Positions 1-8,853 of a DNA stretch of 64,000 bases are shown here, one piece after another. The notes under the pieces were generated by a model. It saw only the letters and a program-made list of their open reading frames with translations. It did no database searches and was not told where the DNA came from. Origin of the DNA: HdN1 sp052035295 (lineage in GTDB: Bacteria; Pseudomonadota; Gammaproteobacteria; Pseudomonadales; Ketobacteraceae); contig JBPOHS010000015.1 of NCBI GenBank assembly GCA_052035295.1, positions 1 through 64,000 on the forward strand, in the 5' to 3' direction. Numbering within the stretch: the stretch's first letter is position 1; each line of letters starts with the position of its first letter. Both the position numbers and the translations under genes were made by a program.

Positions 1-200
1 GGTGGGTGTGAGGCTGGGTGGCTGGGCCGGCGGGGGCTTGGTTCCCGCCGTCGAGAATACAGGTTTGTATTTAGGGCGATCCCTCAAACCCTGCATCACA
101 CCCTCCCTGCTTACAGGACATTAAAGGCAGACCATAGCTGCCACGGAATGAGCGTAATCAGCTTGAGCCTTATGACCATGAATGGAACGGAGCTGCACCG
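1..200. other. No recognisable gene at left edge
   Basis: I see no recognisable gene in these 200 bases. One plus-strand frame is open from the window edge to a TGA at 202-204, but its translation does not resemble the end of a response regulator or any other family I know. A partner regulator for the kinase that follows would therefore have to end upstream of the window. Confidence 0.4.
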
Positions 201-1823
201 TTGAACAGCATTTTCGTCAGAATTTATGGAGGCATGATCGCAGCGTGTTGTTTGATTGCGCTGACCGTTTACCTCTCCATTGAAGCCACCAATTTCTTCC
301 GCATTCTCATCTACCGTACCAAACTCTCATCGGGCCCGATGGCCTTGATCGCCGAAATGGCGGCACGCCAACCCGAGGCGCAACGCGCTGCCTTCGTGGC
401 GCGCATTGCCAAGAGCATGGATACCGACATGGCGTTGGAGTCGGGTGAATCACTGAAAATTACGGCCGACGAAAACAAAAAGCTGCGTAAAGGCGAAATG
501 CAGTTGCGCAGCGGCGAAGGCAGCAAAAAGGCCATGGGTATCGTCAAGTTGCCCGACGTCGAAAACCAGTACATCTACGGCGTGGGTGAACACATTACCG
601 AGTCGCAGGCACGTGGTCTCGCCATGTTGCTGGCCGAACATCTCGCCTCTTTCGCGCCAGGGGAATGGAACAAGGTACTGGCCGAGATCAACAAGCGCTT
701 CGGCTTTCCGGTGACGCGTGTCGCGCCGCATTTGCTGGAGCTGGAACTGGACAAGCGCGATCAATTGTTCAATCAGCATGAGGCCGTGGTGCAGTTTTCG
801 CAACAGCGGGGCAGCGGCACGAATATCACTTCCATGGTGTTGTTGCCGGCGACCGGTGAAGTGTTGGTGTTGGGCCCGCAGGACATGTTCAACTGGTATC
901 CACTCGAGATGCTGGTGTTCATTGTGGTGTTTTCGATGCTGGCGGTTGGCCTGGCAGCCTATGGTCTGGTAAAACCCCTGGAAATTCGTTTGCGCAGTCT
1001 GGAAAAGGCGGTCTTGCGAATGCGTGGTGGTGATCTCAGTGCGCGTGCGTCGACCGATGGGCGTCAGGATGCAATTGGGCAGTTGGCCGTTACGCTTAAT
1101 GGCATGGCGGAACATATCCAGCGTTTGCTGAGTGCCCAGAAGGAGCTTACCCGCGCCGTTTCACACGAGCTGCGTACGCCGGTGGCGCGTATTCGTTTCG
1201 GTCTGGAATTGATGGTAGATGAAGACGAGATCGAAACGCGTGAAAAACATTTCGAGGACATCGACCGAGACATCGATCAGCTGGATAAATTGATCGACGA
1301 GATTCTCACTTATTCCAAGCTGGAAGAAGGCACGCCGGTGCTGAATTTCACGATGATCGATATTGACGTCTTGTTGCGTCGTATCGAAAAGGAAAGTCGT
1401 GCGCTCGGCAAGCCTATCCAGGTGGATTATGTTGCTCCCGATATTTCACCCGACAAGCGCTTCGCCGAGGGGGAAGAGCGTTATGTCCATCGTGTGGTGC
1501 AGAATTACGTGGGTAACGCCATGCGTCATGCGCATTCACGGGTGCGTGTCACGTATGAAGTCATCGGCGATCTGTTTCGCATCGATGTCGACGACGACGG
1601 GCCAGGGATTCCGAAGGAAGACCGTCAGCGGGTATTTCAGCCGTTTACCCGTCTGGATGACAGTCGTACGCGTTCATCTGGTGGATATGGCCTGGGACTT
1701 TCCATCGTGGCGCGGATAGCCTTCTGGCATGGCGGCAAGGCGAAGGTAGGCGAGAGCGATCTGGGAGGCGCGAAGTTCAGTTTTTACTGGCCGCGCCTGC
1801 AGAGTCTGCGCGAATCCAGTTGA
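201..1823 (+). CDS. RstB-like sensor histidine kinase
   Basis: Inner-membrane two-component sensor kinase, expected to autophosphorylate on His and pass the phosphate to an OmpR-type regulator. It has an N-terminal membrane helix (about residues 8-28), a periplasmic sensor of about 200 residues, a second helix (about 236-258), HAMP, and a HisKA box with SHELRTP. The ATPase domain shows the N box (NYVGNAMRHA), DDGPGIP and a GYGLGLSI glycine box. The C-terminal part closely follows E. coli RstB, including the stretch around FQPFTRLDDSRTRSSGG and the final LGGAKFSFYWP. The start is TTG, chosen because GGAG lies about 9 bases upstream and no ATG or GTG is in frame before the upstream stop. No response-regulator gene is visible within 200 bases upstream or downstream. 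Signal and target are unknown. Confidence 0.85.
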   Translation: MNSIFVRIYGGMIAACCLIALTVYLSIEATNFFRILIYRTKLSSGPMALIAEMAARQPEAQRAAFVARIAKSMDTDMALESGESLKITADENKKLRKGEMQLRSGEGSKKAMGIVKLPDVENQYIYGVGEHITESQARGLAMLLAEHLASFAPGEWNKVLAEINKRFGFPVTRVAPHLLELELDKRDQLFNQHEAVVQFSQQRGSGTNITSMVLLPATGEVLVLGPQDMFNWYPLEMLVFIVVFSMLAVGLAAYGLVKPLEIRLRSLEKAVLRMRGGDLSARASTDGRQDAIGQLAVTLNGMAEHIQRLLSAQKELTRAVSHELRTPVARIRFGLELMVDEDEIETREKHFEDIDRDIDQLDKLIDEILTYSKLEEGTPVLNFTMIDIDVLLRRIEKESRALGKPIQVDYVAPDISPDKRFAEGEERYVHRVVQNYVGNAMRHAHSRVRVTYEVIGDLFRIDVDDDGPGIPKEDRQRVFQPFTRLDDSRTRSSGGYGLGLSIVARIAFWHGGKAKVGESDLGGAKFSFYWPRLQSLRESS

Positions 1824-1832
1824 GAATAAAAA

Positions 1833-1867
1833 AAACCGGTATCCAAAGGGGGGCAGGATACCGGTTT
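1833..1867 (-). terminator. Rho-independent terminator of glpD
   Basis: A perfect 12-bp inverted repeat (arms 1833-1844 and 1856-1867, 11-base loop) is followed on the minus strand by a run of T (the A run at 1828-1835 on plus). This is the classic layout for ending the minus-strand glpD transcript. It lies 43 bases beyond the glpD stop and may also slow transcription coming from the plus-strand kinase gene. Confidence 0.85.
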
Positions 1868-1909
1868 AACCACAAAACGTGCGACGAGTGTCAATTCATT
1901 GAGAACGTG

Positions 1910-3526
1910 TCATGAGGCGTTGCGTGCTTGCGCCGTCGCTTCGGCGTTTGCTGATGCAGCATTGGCGTTGTCTGCCAACCAACCGGCCATCTTTTCTTCC
2001 AGCAGTTGTGTGAGCGCGGCCTTGCCTTCAGCGTTGACGAACAAGCCCAGCTTGCTGCGACGCCACAGAATATCGTCGGCCGTGCGGGCCCATTCCTGGG
2101 TCACCAGATATTTGACTTCCGATTCGTACAGGTCGGAACCCACTGGTTGGCCCAGCTCGGCAATTTGACGTGCATCGCCCAGCACAGCGACGATGCGGGT
2201 GCCGTAGGCGTTGGCCATGCGGCGCAGCATGCCGGCGGGCACCCACGGGAATTCACGGGCAAGTTGCACCAGCCAGTGCTCGAAATCACTGCCTTCAATG
2301 TCGCCGCCCGGTAACGTGCCTTTCGCGGTCCAACTGTCTCCCATGGCAGGGAAAAAGGGCTTGAGCGCGTGCAGGGCAGACTCCGCCAATTTGCGGTAGG
2401 TGGTAATCTTGCCGCCAAACACCGACAAAATCGGTGCCTGCTGATTCTCGTCGGCCTGCACTTCCAGTGTGTAATCACGCGTGATGGCGGACGGGGAATC
2501 GGATTCGTCATCGCACAGCGGACGCACACCCGAATAACGCCAAACGATATCGGCGCTGTTCAACTGGCGCTTGAAGTGTTTGTTGACGATGTCCAGCAGG
2601 TACGCTTCTTCTTCGTCATCCATCGCGACTTTCGCCGGATCGCCCTTGTATTCCTTGTCGGTGGTGCCGACGACCGAGAAATACTGGTTGTAGGGAATAA
2701 CGAACACGATGCGTTGGTCTTCGTTCTGCAGAATGTAGGCCTGCTCGCCGTCATGAATGCGCGGCACCACGAAATGGCTGCCCTTGATCAGGCGGATATT
2801 GCGTGGTGATTTCGTTTTCAGGCCGTCTTCAATGAATTTCTGTGCCCACGGGCCGGCGGCATTCACCAGCGAACGGGCGCGGAAATACTGGACCTGCCCG
2901 CTATCAATGTTTTCAACCGCGACATGCCACAGGCCGTTCTTGCGGTAAGCCGACTGGCAGCGGGTGCGCGTCATCAATTGCGCGCCCTGTTCACGTGCCT
3001 GCATGGCATTGAGCACGACCAGGCGGGCATCATCAACCCAGCAATCGGAATATTCAAAGCCAAAACGGATTGAGCTATTGAGCGGATTGTCGGCACTCTC
3101 GGGATCCAGGTGCAGACCGCGAGAGCCCGGGAGTTTGGCCCGGCTGCTCAGGTGATCATAGAGGAACAGCCCGATGCGTATCATCCAGGCCGGGCGCAGG
3201 TGTGGCCGGTGGGGAAGAATGAAGCGCATGGGCTTGATCAGGTGCGGTGCTTTGGTCAGCAGCACTTCGCGCTCGGCCAGCGCTTCTTTTACCAAACGGA
3301 ATTCGTAGTGTTCCAGATAACGCAGACCACCGTGGATAAGCTTGCTGCTCGCTGACGACGTGGCGCTGGCGAAGTCATTCTGCTCGCACACCGCGACACT
3401 CAGACCGCGACCTACGGCATCATTGGCGATACCAACACCATTGATACCTCCACCCACCACGAACAGGTCGAAGAGGGGAGCGTTTTCGGCATTTTTGGGG
3501 CTAAGCGGAGTGACCGGCGCGTTCAT
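1910..3526 (-). CDS. glpD: Aerobic glycerol-3-phosphate dehydrogenase
   Basis: FAD-dependent, membrane-associated enzyme that oxidises sn-glycerol 3-phosphate to dihydroxyacetone phosphate and passes electrons to the quinone pool. The FAD dinucleotide-binding motif VVGGGINGVGIANDAVGRG is near residue 22, followed by the family stretch around SSKLIHGGLRYLEHYEFRLV. The Rossmann core and the C-terminal domain are complete. At 538 residues it is longer than E. coli GlpD (501), with a short N-terminal extension before the FAD motif and a loose Ala-rich tail. It follows glpR on the same strand after a 287-base gap that contains its own promoter and operator-like repeats, so it is probably repressed by GlpR and induced by glycerol 3-phosphate. 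A strong terminator follows. Confidence 0.97.
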   Translation of the reverse strand: MNAPVTPLSPKNAENAPLFDLFVVGGGINGVGIANDAVGRGLSVAVCEQNDFASATSSASSKLIHGGLRYLEHYEFRLVKEALAEREVLLTKAPHLIKPMRFILPHRPHLRPAWMIRIGLFLYDHLSSRAKLPGSRGLHLDPESADNPLNSSIRFGFEYSDCWVDDARLVVLNAMQAREQGAQLMTRTRCQSAYRKNGLWHVAVENIDSGQVQYFRARSLVNAAGPWAQKFIEDGLKTKSPRNIRLIKGSHFVVPRIHDGEQAYILQNEDQRIVFVIPYNQYFSVVGTTDKEYKGDPAKVAMDDEEEAYLLDIVNKHFKRQLNSADIVWRYSGVRPLCDDESDSPSAITRDYTLEVQADENQQAPILSVFGGKITTYRKLAESALHALKPFFPAMGDSWTAKGTLPGGDIEGSDFEHWLVQLAREFPWVPAGMLRRMANAYGTRIVAVLGDARQIAELGQPVGSDLYESEVKYLVTQEWARTADDILWRRSKLGLFVNAEGKAALTQLLEEKMAGWLADNANAASANAEATAQARNAS

Positions 3527-3543
3527 AGGGGACTTCTACACTG

Positions 3544-3602
3544 GTTTTCGTTTGCTGTTGTTTTCAAGTATAAGCGAAATTATAAAACTCACAAACGAAA
3601 AC
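3544..3602 (-). promoter_or_regulatory. glpD promoter with paired GlpR operator candidates
   Basis: On the minus strand a -35 TTGTGA (3589-3594) and a -10 TATACT (3567-3572) are separated by 16 bases. They are flanked by a perfect 11-base inverted repeat: GTTTTCGTTTG at 3544-3554 and its complement CAAACGAAAAC at 3592-3602. One arm overlaps the -35 edge and the other sits just after the expected start point. A third related half-site (AAGCGAAA) lies at about 3572-3579. Placement around the promoter of a GlpR target suggests GlpR binding. The assignment is inference, because the motif is not the E. coli consensus. Confidence 0.55.
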
Positions 3603-3813
3603 AAAAGAAAATGTGTAGTCGATTTGTTGCTCGATGTAGCGCATTGATTGCGCAATTCTTCCGTGGTGGCCGGGGCGGGGAATCCACTGGCGCGTCAGCC
3701 TGGCGTCAACGTGCAGGCGCCACTGGCCCGGGCGCTTTGCGCGTCCAGGCCATTGATTCATGGATCATAACAAGAGTTGGTCGCCGGTGACGAAGGCAGG
3801 CGGCCGCGCGGAT

Positions 3814-4629
3814 TTACTCGGCGGGAGGCAAGTTTTCGCCGTTTTCGGCGAGCAGGACGTGGACGTTCTTGCTTTCGAGCAAGGTTCGAAATTGTTCGTC
3901 TGGCGCCATGTCGGTCACCAGCGTATCGATTTCACCGATGTCTCCGAGGCGGATGACGGCGCGTCGACCGAACTTGGTGTGGTCGGCGGCCAGGACGACC
4001 TCGCGGGAGTTGGCGATGATCGCCTGCGACACGCGTACTTCCTGGTAATCGAAGTCGAGCAGCGAACCGTCTTCATCGATACCGCTGATCCCGATGATGC
4101 CGTAGTCCACGCGAAACTGCTGCACGAAGTCCATGGTGGCTTCACCGATGATGCCGCCGTCACGGCTGCGTACCTTGCCACCGGCAATGATCACGTCGAA
4201 ATCCGGCTTGCCACTGACAATGGCGGCTACGTGCAGGTTGTTGGTGATGATCTTCAAGCCCTGATGACCCATCAAGGCCTTGGCAATCGCCTCATTGGTG
4301 GTGCCAATGTTGATGAAAAGCGAGGCGTGATCGGGAATATAGTCAGCCACCAGGCGCGCTATACGGGCTTTTTCATCGGACTGCAATTGCTTGCGGGTCG
4401 ACCACTCGGTGTTCTGCGTCGACGGTGCTGCGCTGGCGCCACCGTGGAACCGGCGTACCCGATTGTCGGCGGCGAGCGTGTTGATGTCACGGCGCATGGT
4501 CTGCGGCGTAACGCCGAAATGGTTGGCGAGATCGTCAACCGAGACGAAACCGCGGGCAGTGACCAGTTCTACTATTTTTTCGTGTCGCGCTTGTTGCGAC
4601 ATGTTCTTGTCTGCTTTCTGGATGTCCAT
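3814..4629 (-). CDS. glpR: Glycerol-3-phosphate regulon repressor, DeoR family
   Basis: Transcriptional repressor of glycerol catabolic genes. The N-terminal DeoR-type winged helix-turn-helix (VDDLANHFGVTPQTMRRD, about residues 30-47) is followed by the DeoR sensor domain with the phosphosugar-binding IGTTNEAIAKAL stretch and the later GISGIDEDGSLLDFDY block. The length of 271 is slightly above the usual 250-255. The first ATG (4629) has no clear ribosome site; an in-frame ATG at 4602 (MSQQARHEK) matches usual family N-termini better and could be the real start. It lies directly upstream of glpD on the same strand and divergent from glpK, the expected layout for control of both. Confidence 0.92.
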   Translation of the reverse strand: MDIQKADKNMSQQARHEKIVELVTARGFVSVDDLANHFGVTPQTMRRDINTLAADNRVRRFHGGASAAPSTQNTEWSTRKQLQSDEKARIARLVADYIPDHASLFINIGTTNEAIAKALMGHQGLKIITNNLHVAAIVSGKPDFDVIIAGGKVRSRDGGIIGEATMDFVQQFRVDYGIIGISGIDEDGSLLDFDYQEVRVSQAIIANSREVVLAADHTKFGRRAVIRLGDIGEIDTLVTDMAPDEQFRTLLESKNVHVLLAENGENLPPAE

Positions 4630-5254
4630 AGCGTGCGATTCAATGCAATTGTTAATGCACCTTTTTGGCGAAGGCGCTGCAGCGTTCCAAAAGACGAGGG
4701 TTGCGGAGAAAGCAATGAAAACAGGGCTGCAACCTTTTGTTTTGTTCTTTCGACCATTCAGAGTGTCGAATAGTAGTGTGACTTGGGGAATTTGCCAGTG
4801 CTTGCAAACCGGAACATTTCCTCAAGTGGGTGCAGGCCCCGCACGGTGGTTAAATGACCGCCAGTACAGGCGCACTATACCGCTGATGATTCTCAAAGCC
4901 CAACAAAAAACGCTGAGTATCGCTGGCGATTGTGGGGTTGTTCGCAACTCCTGCCCAGTGTGAAGGTTTGATCCAGGTGGTGTTTGCGAGAGTGGCTTTT
5001 TTCGCGCACAAAATCGCTCCATGCGAATGCATTCGAACCTAAACGAAAATGTTGCATCCCGCCTCGGCAAAGCCCACAATTCTGCCCGATTGCTCGCGGT
5101 CGCAAGGCCGGTGCCCCAAGGGTACGCGCGCGGGGCAGGAATTGCTCCGGTTTACAAGGGATTATCACGGTCGAGGCGGGGTGCAGCCCACGCTGACCGG
5201 CTACACTCTTGTGAAGCGTGATGTTTCGGTTCAAGAAAACTAAGGGAAATACTG
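4630..5254. other. 625-base divergent glpR/glpK control region
   Basis: No convincing gene is present; the short frames here lack homology I recognise. The stretch separates divergent glpR and glpK and should hold both promoters. Operator-like symmetry is visible: TTCGAC/GTCGAA half-sites at 4749-4754 and 4765-4770, and a perfect 12-bp palindrome CGAATGCATTCG at 5024-5035, followed by AAACGAAAATG, which echoes the glpD operator half-site. No glpF (glycerol facilitator) gene is present although it often neighbours glpK. The length is unusual for a simple control region. Confidence 0.5.
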
Positions 5255-6745
5255 ATGAGTCACTATCTGCTCGCGATTGACCAGGGCACGACCAGCACCC
5301 GCGCCATCATTTTTGACCAGCGTGGCACCATCGTGACCAGCGCCCAGCAGGAGTTCACCCAGCACTTTCCCGCCGACGGTTGGGTGGAACACGATCCCGA
5401 AGAGATCTGGAGCAGCACGGTGAGCGTCGTCAAGACCGCGCTGCGCAATGCCAACCTGCAAGCGTCCGATATCGCCGGCATCGGCATTACCAATCAGCGC
5501 GAGACTACCCTGGTGTGGGACCGCGCGACGGGCCAGCCCATTTACCGCGCCATCGTCTGGCAGGATCGCCGCACCACCGATGTCTGTCTCAAACTGCGTG
5601 CGGAAGGGCATGAGGCGCTGGTCAAAGAGCGCACGGGCTTGTTACTCGATCCGTATTTTTCGGCGACCAAGGCGGCGTGGATACTCGATAACGTCGAGGG
5701 TGCGCGGGAACGTGCCGAGCGTGGCGAGCTGGCCTTTGGCACCATCGACACCTTCCTGTTGTGGCGGTTGAGCGGTGGCACGTCGCATCGCACCGACGCC
5801 ACCAACGCCTCGCGTACCCTGTTGTTCAATATCCATGAGCAGGCGTGGGATCCGGCTTTGCTGGAAGTCTTCCGTGTGCCGGCAGCGCTGCTGCCTGAAG
5901 TCATGGATTCAAGCGCCGACTTTGGTGTGACCGATGCTAGCCTGTTCGGGGCCAGTATTCCGGTGGCCGGCATGGCCGGTGATCAGCAGGCGGCCTTGAT
6001 CGGTCAGGCGTGCTTTCTGCCCGGTATGATCAAGAGTACCTATGGCACGGGTTGTTTCATGATTCTCAACACCGGCAGTGAAGCGCTGACGTCTACCACC
6101 CGGCTGTTGACGACCGTGGCTTATCGCCTGAACGGAAAGGTCACGTACGGTCTGGAGGGCAGCATTTTCGTGGCGGGTGCGGCGATACAGTGGCTGCGTG
6201 ATGGCCTGGCGCTGATCTCGCATGCGCGGGAAACCGAAGCCATGGCCCAGGAAGCCGGCGTCGATCAGAACGTCTACATGGTGCCTGCCTTCACCGGCCT
6301 CGGCGCACCTTACTGGGATCCGGAAGCCCGGGGCGCCTTGTTTGGCCTGACCCGTGATACCGGTATCAAGGACATCGTCACGGCCGGCCTGCAGTCGGTT
6401 GCTTACCAAACCAAGGACCTGATCCGCGCCATGGAATCCGATGGTGCCGGCAAACCGACCACCTTGCGCGTCGATGGCGGCATGGTCGCCAACAACTGGG
6501 TCGTGCAATTCCTGTCGGATGTGCTGAATGTGGATGTGGATCGTCCGGCGGTCATTGAAACGACGGCCTTGGGTGCCGCGTATCTGGCGGGGCTCAGGGT
6601 CGGGGTGTACCAGTCATTGGAAGAAATCGCCACACTTTGGCATTGCCAGCGTCATTTCCAGCCGCAGATGTCAGACGAATTGCGCAACAAACTTTATGCC
6701 GGGTGGGTCGATGCAGTGCAACGGGTGCGTCGCAACATCGGTTAA
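5255..6745 (+). CDS. glpK: Glycerol kinase
   Basis: Phosphorylates glycerol with ATP to sn-glycerol 3-phosphate, the substrate of GlpD and inducer of GlpR. The protein opens with the FGGY-kinase signature (LAIDQGTTSTRAIIFDQ), then has the glycerol-site block around DGWVEHDPEEIW, the ATP-site region YGTGCFMILNTG and FTGLGAPYWDP. At 496 residues it is full length against E. coli GlpK (502). AAGGGA lies 8-9 bases before the ATG. It is divergent from glpR and convergent with the chemoreceptor gene, only 13 bases away from its end. Confidence 0.97.
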   Translation: MSHYLLAIDQGTTSTRAIIFDQRGTIVTSAQQEFTQHFPADGWVEHDPEEIWSSTVSVVKTALRNANLQASDIAGIGITNQRETTLVWDRATGQPIYRAIVWQDRRTTDVCLKLRAEGHEALVKERTGLLLDPYFSATKAAWILDNVEGARERAERGELAFGTIDTFLLWRLSGGTSHRTDATNASRTLLFNIHEQAWDPALLEVFRVPAALLPEVMDSSADFGVTDASLFGASIPVAGMAGDQQAALIGQACFLPGMIKSTYGTGCFMILNTGSEALTSTTRLLTTVAYRLNGKVTYGLEGSIFVAGAAIQWLRDGLALISHARETEAMAQEAGVDQNVYMVPAFTGLGAPYWDPEARGALFGLTRDTGIKDIVTAGLQSVAYQTKDLIRAMESDGAGKPTTLRVDGGMVANNWVVQFLSDVLNVDVDRPAVIETTALGAAYLAGLRVGVYQSLEEIATLWHCQRHFQPQMSDELRNKLYAGWVDAVQRVRRNIG

Positions 6746-6758
6746 TTACACCGGCTGC

Positions 6759-8627
6759 TTACGGGCGATGGGACAGTCTTTCCGCCAACGAGCTGCGTGC
6801 ACAGTGCAGTTCGTGTTGCAAGCGCGCGAGACTGTCGCCATCGCTCATGTGCTGCTCCAACCCCGAGACTACCGATTGCAGTGACGTTGCAAGGCGCGCC
6901 ATATCGCGCTGTTCCTGCGCCAGCTTTTCGAGTTCCGTGCTCAAGGTGCTTTGTGATTGGCGATGCTCTTGTTCCATGGCGTCGATGTGATCCCCTATCT
7001 TGCCAATGGCGTCATGCGCGGACGACGCTTCCTGCAGACTCTTTTCCACCATGTGCAGGTTCATTTCCATGAATTGCACGGTTTCGCGCGTGCCCGCCTG
7101 AATGGTTTCCACTTTGCGTTTGATGTCGATCGCGGCTTCTGTGGTCTTGCTGGCGAGTGCCCGCACTTCATCTGCCACGACGGCAAATCCCCGGCCTTGA
7201 TCGCCAGCGCGTGCCGCTTCGATGGCCGCATTCAGTGCCAGTAGATTGGTTTGTTCAGTAATGCCCTTGATCATGTCGACCACGTTGCCGATGGCAATGC
7301 CGGATTGTGACAACTGGCTGATGCGTTCTGCGGTTTCTGACATTTTCTCGGTCAGTTGTTTGACCTGGGTGGTCAGTGTCTGGACGCTCAGCTGACTGGC
7401 GTGTGCGCTTTCCTTGGCGGCACTGGACCTCGGTTGGCCTGAGGGTGCGGCACGAGTCGTCTGGTTGAAAAAGCGCTTGTCCATCGGAGCGTTCACCTGA
7501 GTGGCAACCACAAGGCTTTCGCTGAGGGCGCGCAAATTTGCCTGTAATTCACTGGTACGCGACAGATGTTGGGTGTCGAGCAGGGTTTCACAACGCTGAA
7601 GTTGCGTGGCAATTAACTGCAGGAAAGCGTCCACGTCGTCGAGGTATCGCTGCAGATCATGCGGCGAAAGCTGTGTTGCCTCACTGGCGGCCAAGCGCAG
7701 CAGCGTCTGCTTTGCCGGCCCCGAAAGCGTAAAAAAGGAGGTCGCTTGCGTGTGAAAAAGAATGTGCGCACAGATCAACGTGACGGTCGCCAGACCAATG
7801 AACGCCAGGTCATAGGCCATGGTGCTTGGCGGGTCAACGTTGGTATGACTGACACGATCCACATGATCAAACGTCAGCTCGTTGATGGGTTCAAGTCGCG
7901 AATAAATGCTTTTGCATCGCTGCAACGCCATCGTCATGCTGGCTTGTGTTTGATCGAGGCGAACGGCCAGCTCGGCGATCTGCGTCACGGCTTGCAGGGC
8001 CTGGGCCTGCTCCGCCATATCCAGGGTGGTTTGTGGAATTTCCCCGCGAAGGTTGTCTATGGCTGCCTGGATCTGGCCGAATAACGGCTTTTCTGAGCGG
8101 CTGGCTGCAGGGGACAGCGTCTGCTGCAGATTGGCTGTAAGGCTGAACAGGAACGACTCGTCATTGTTCTTGGCGATCGATTTCACGGTTTCAGCCTGTT
8201 GACCGAGCTCTGCAGGCAGGCCGTTACGGGTGTCCGGTGCCAGCAGGATCTGTAGCGGCACGAGCTCTTTCAGGCTGCCACTGTAATCGCCCACGATGCG
8301 TTTCAGGTTGAGCGTTTGGTCTTGCAGCGCGTTGTCGTGCGTGTCGTGCAGGGATTCAATGATTTTTTGCAGGGCGAGCGAATGCTGGGCCAGTTGAGTG
8401 ATGATGGCTTCGTTTTCATAGGGCGAATCCATGGGCGGCAGCGACTTGATGGCAATCAGTTGTGCCTGGATCTGATGCGCTGCGCGGGAATAATCCGTGA
8501 GTCCCGCCGGCGATGACGACAGTGGATCCGTTGTCTGCATGAAGTGCAGCCAGGCCATGCCCAGCAAACTCAACAGCAGTAACGCAGTGCTGACCTGCAA
8601 GCGCAGGTGGGTGGGGGAACGGGGCAT
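6759..8627 (-). CDS. Methyl-accepting chemotaxis protein
   Basis: Inner-membrane chemoreceptor. A first membrane helix (about residues 9-28) is followed by a mostly helical periplasmic sensor with several Gln-rich coiled segments, a second helix (about 270-292), and a cytoplasmic signalling domain. The highly conserved hairpin tip is intact (LNAAIEAARAGDQGRGFAVV, then ADEVRALASKTTEAA). No clear HAMP domain follows the second helix; instead there is a 100-residue helical linker with a Ser/Ala-rich patch. No CheR/CheB docking pentapeptide ends the protein. No chemotaxis genes are adjacent, so this is an orphan receptor. The ligand cannot be read from sequence; the glp neighbours make a glycerol-related signal possible but unproven. 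Confidence 0.93.
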   Translation of the reverse strand: MPRSPTHLRLQVSTALLLLSLLGMAWLHFMQTTDPLSSSPAGLTDYSRAAHQIQAQLIAIKSLPPMDSPYENEAIITQLAQHSLALQKIIESLHDTHDNALQDQTLNLKRIVGDYSGSLKELVPLQILLAPDTRNGLPAELGQQAETVKSIAKNNDESFLFSLTANLQQTLSPAASRSEKPLFGQIQAAIDNLRGEIPQTTLDMAEQAQALQAVTQIAELAVRLDQTQASMTMALQRCKSIYSRLEPINELTFDHVDRVSHTNVDPPSTMAYDLAFIGLATVTLICAHILFHTQATSFFTLSGPAKQTLLRLAASEATQLSPHDLQRYLDDVDAFLQLIATQLQRCETLLDTQHLSRTSELQANLRALSESLVVATQVNAPMDKRFFNQTTRAAPSGQPRSSAAKESAHASQLSVQTLTTQVKQLTEKMSETAERISQLSQSGIAIGNVVDMIKGITEQTNLLALNAAIEAARAGDQGRGFAVVADEVRALASKTTEAAIDIKRKVETIQAGTRETVQFMEMNLHMVEKSLQEASSAHDAIGKIGDHIDAMEQEHRQSQSTLSTELEKLAQEQRDMARLATSLQSVVSGLEQHMSDGDSLARLQHELHCARSSLAERLSHRP

Positions 8628-8806
8628 GTGCCTGCTCGATCAAGGGGGCTTGTCGATTAAGCGTAGACCAGTCAGCGAGCGTTGCGCCGGCAATGAAACC
8701 GGGTTTAGGCGGTATTGCGGGTTTGAGCGATGAAGTCGCGAAGGCGATGCAATGATGACGAGTTGATGAGGATCGATGCGATGATGAGCGGGGGGCAGTG
8801 TAACGA

Positions 8807-8838
8807 CGCCATTGCAATGGTTCGGCATTGCAATGGCG
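8807..8838. repeat. Nested palindrome downstream of argF
   Basis: Perfect 13-bp inverted repeat (arms CGCCATTGCAATG 8807-8819 and CATTGCAATGGCG 8826-8838, 6-base loop). Each arm contains the 10-bp perfect palindrome CATTGCAATG, so the site is also a direct repeat of a self-complementary word. It starts 16 bases beyond the argF stop (reading minus) and lies upstream of the chemoreceptor start. No T run follows, so a terminator role is doubtful; a protein-binding site is equally possible. Confidence 0.5.
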
Positions 8839-8853
8839 CTGGAGTGCAAGGGC

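Noticed and set aside
1..204. Open plus-strand frame as the tail of a response regulator
   Set aside because: The translation lacks the winged-helix end typical of OmpR-type regulators (no GVGY-like segment) and is Arg/Gly-rich non-coding-like sequence.
3760..4773. Plus-strand open frame of 337 codons opposite glpR
   Set aside because: It is fully antisense to the DeoR-family gene, and the translated sequence matches no known family.
5179..5207. Sigma-70 promoter of glpK at TACACT
   Set aside because: No acceptable -35 hexamer is found at 16-18 bases upstream.
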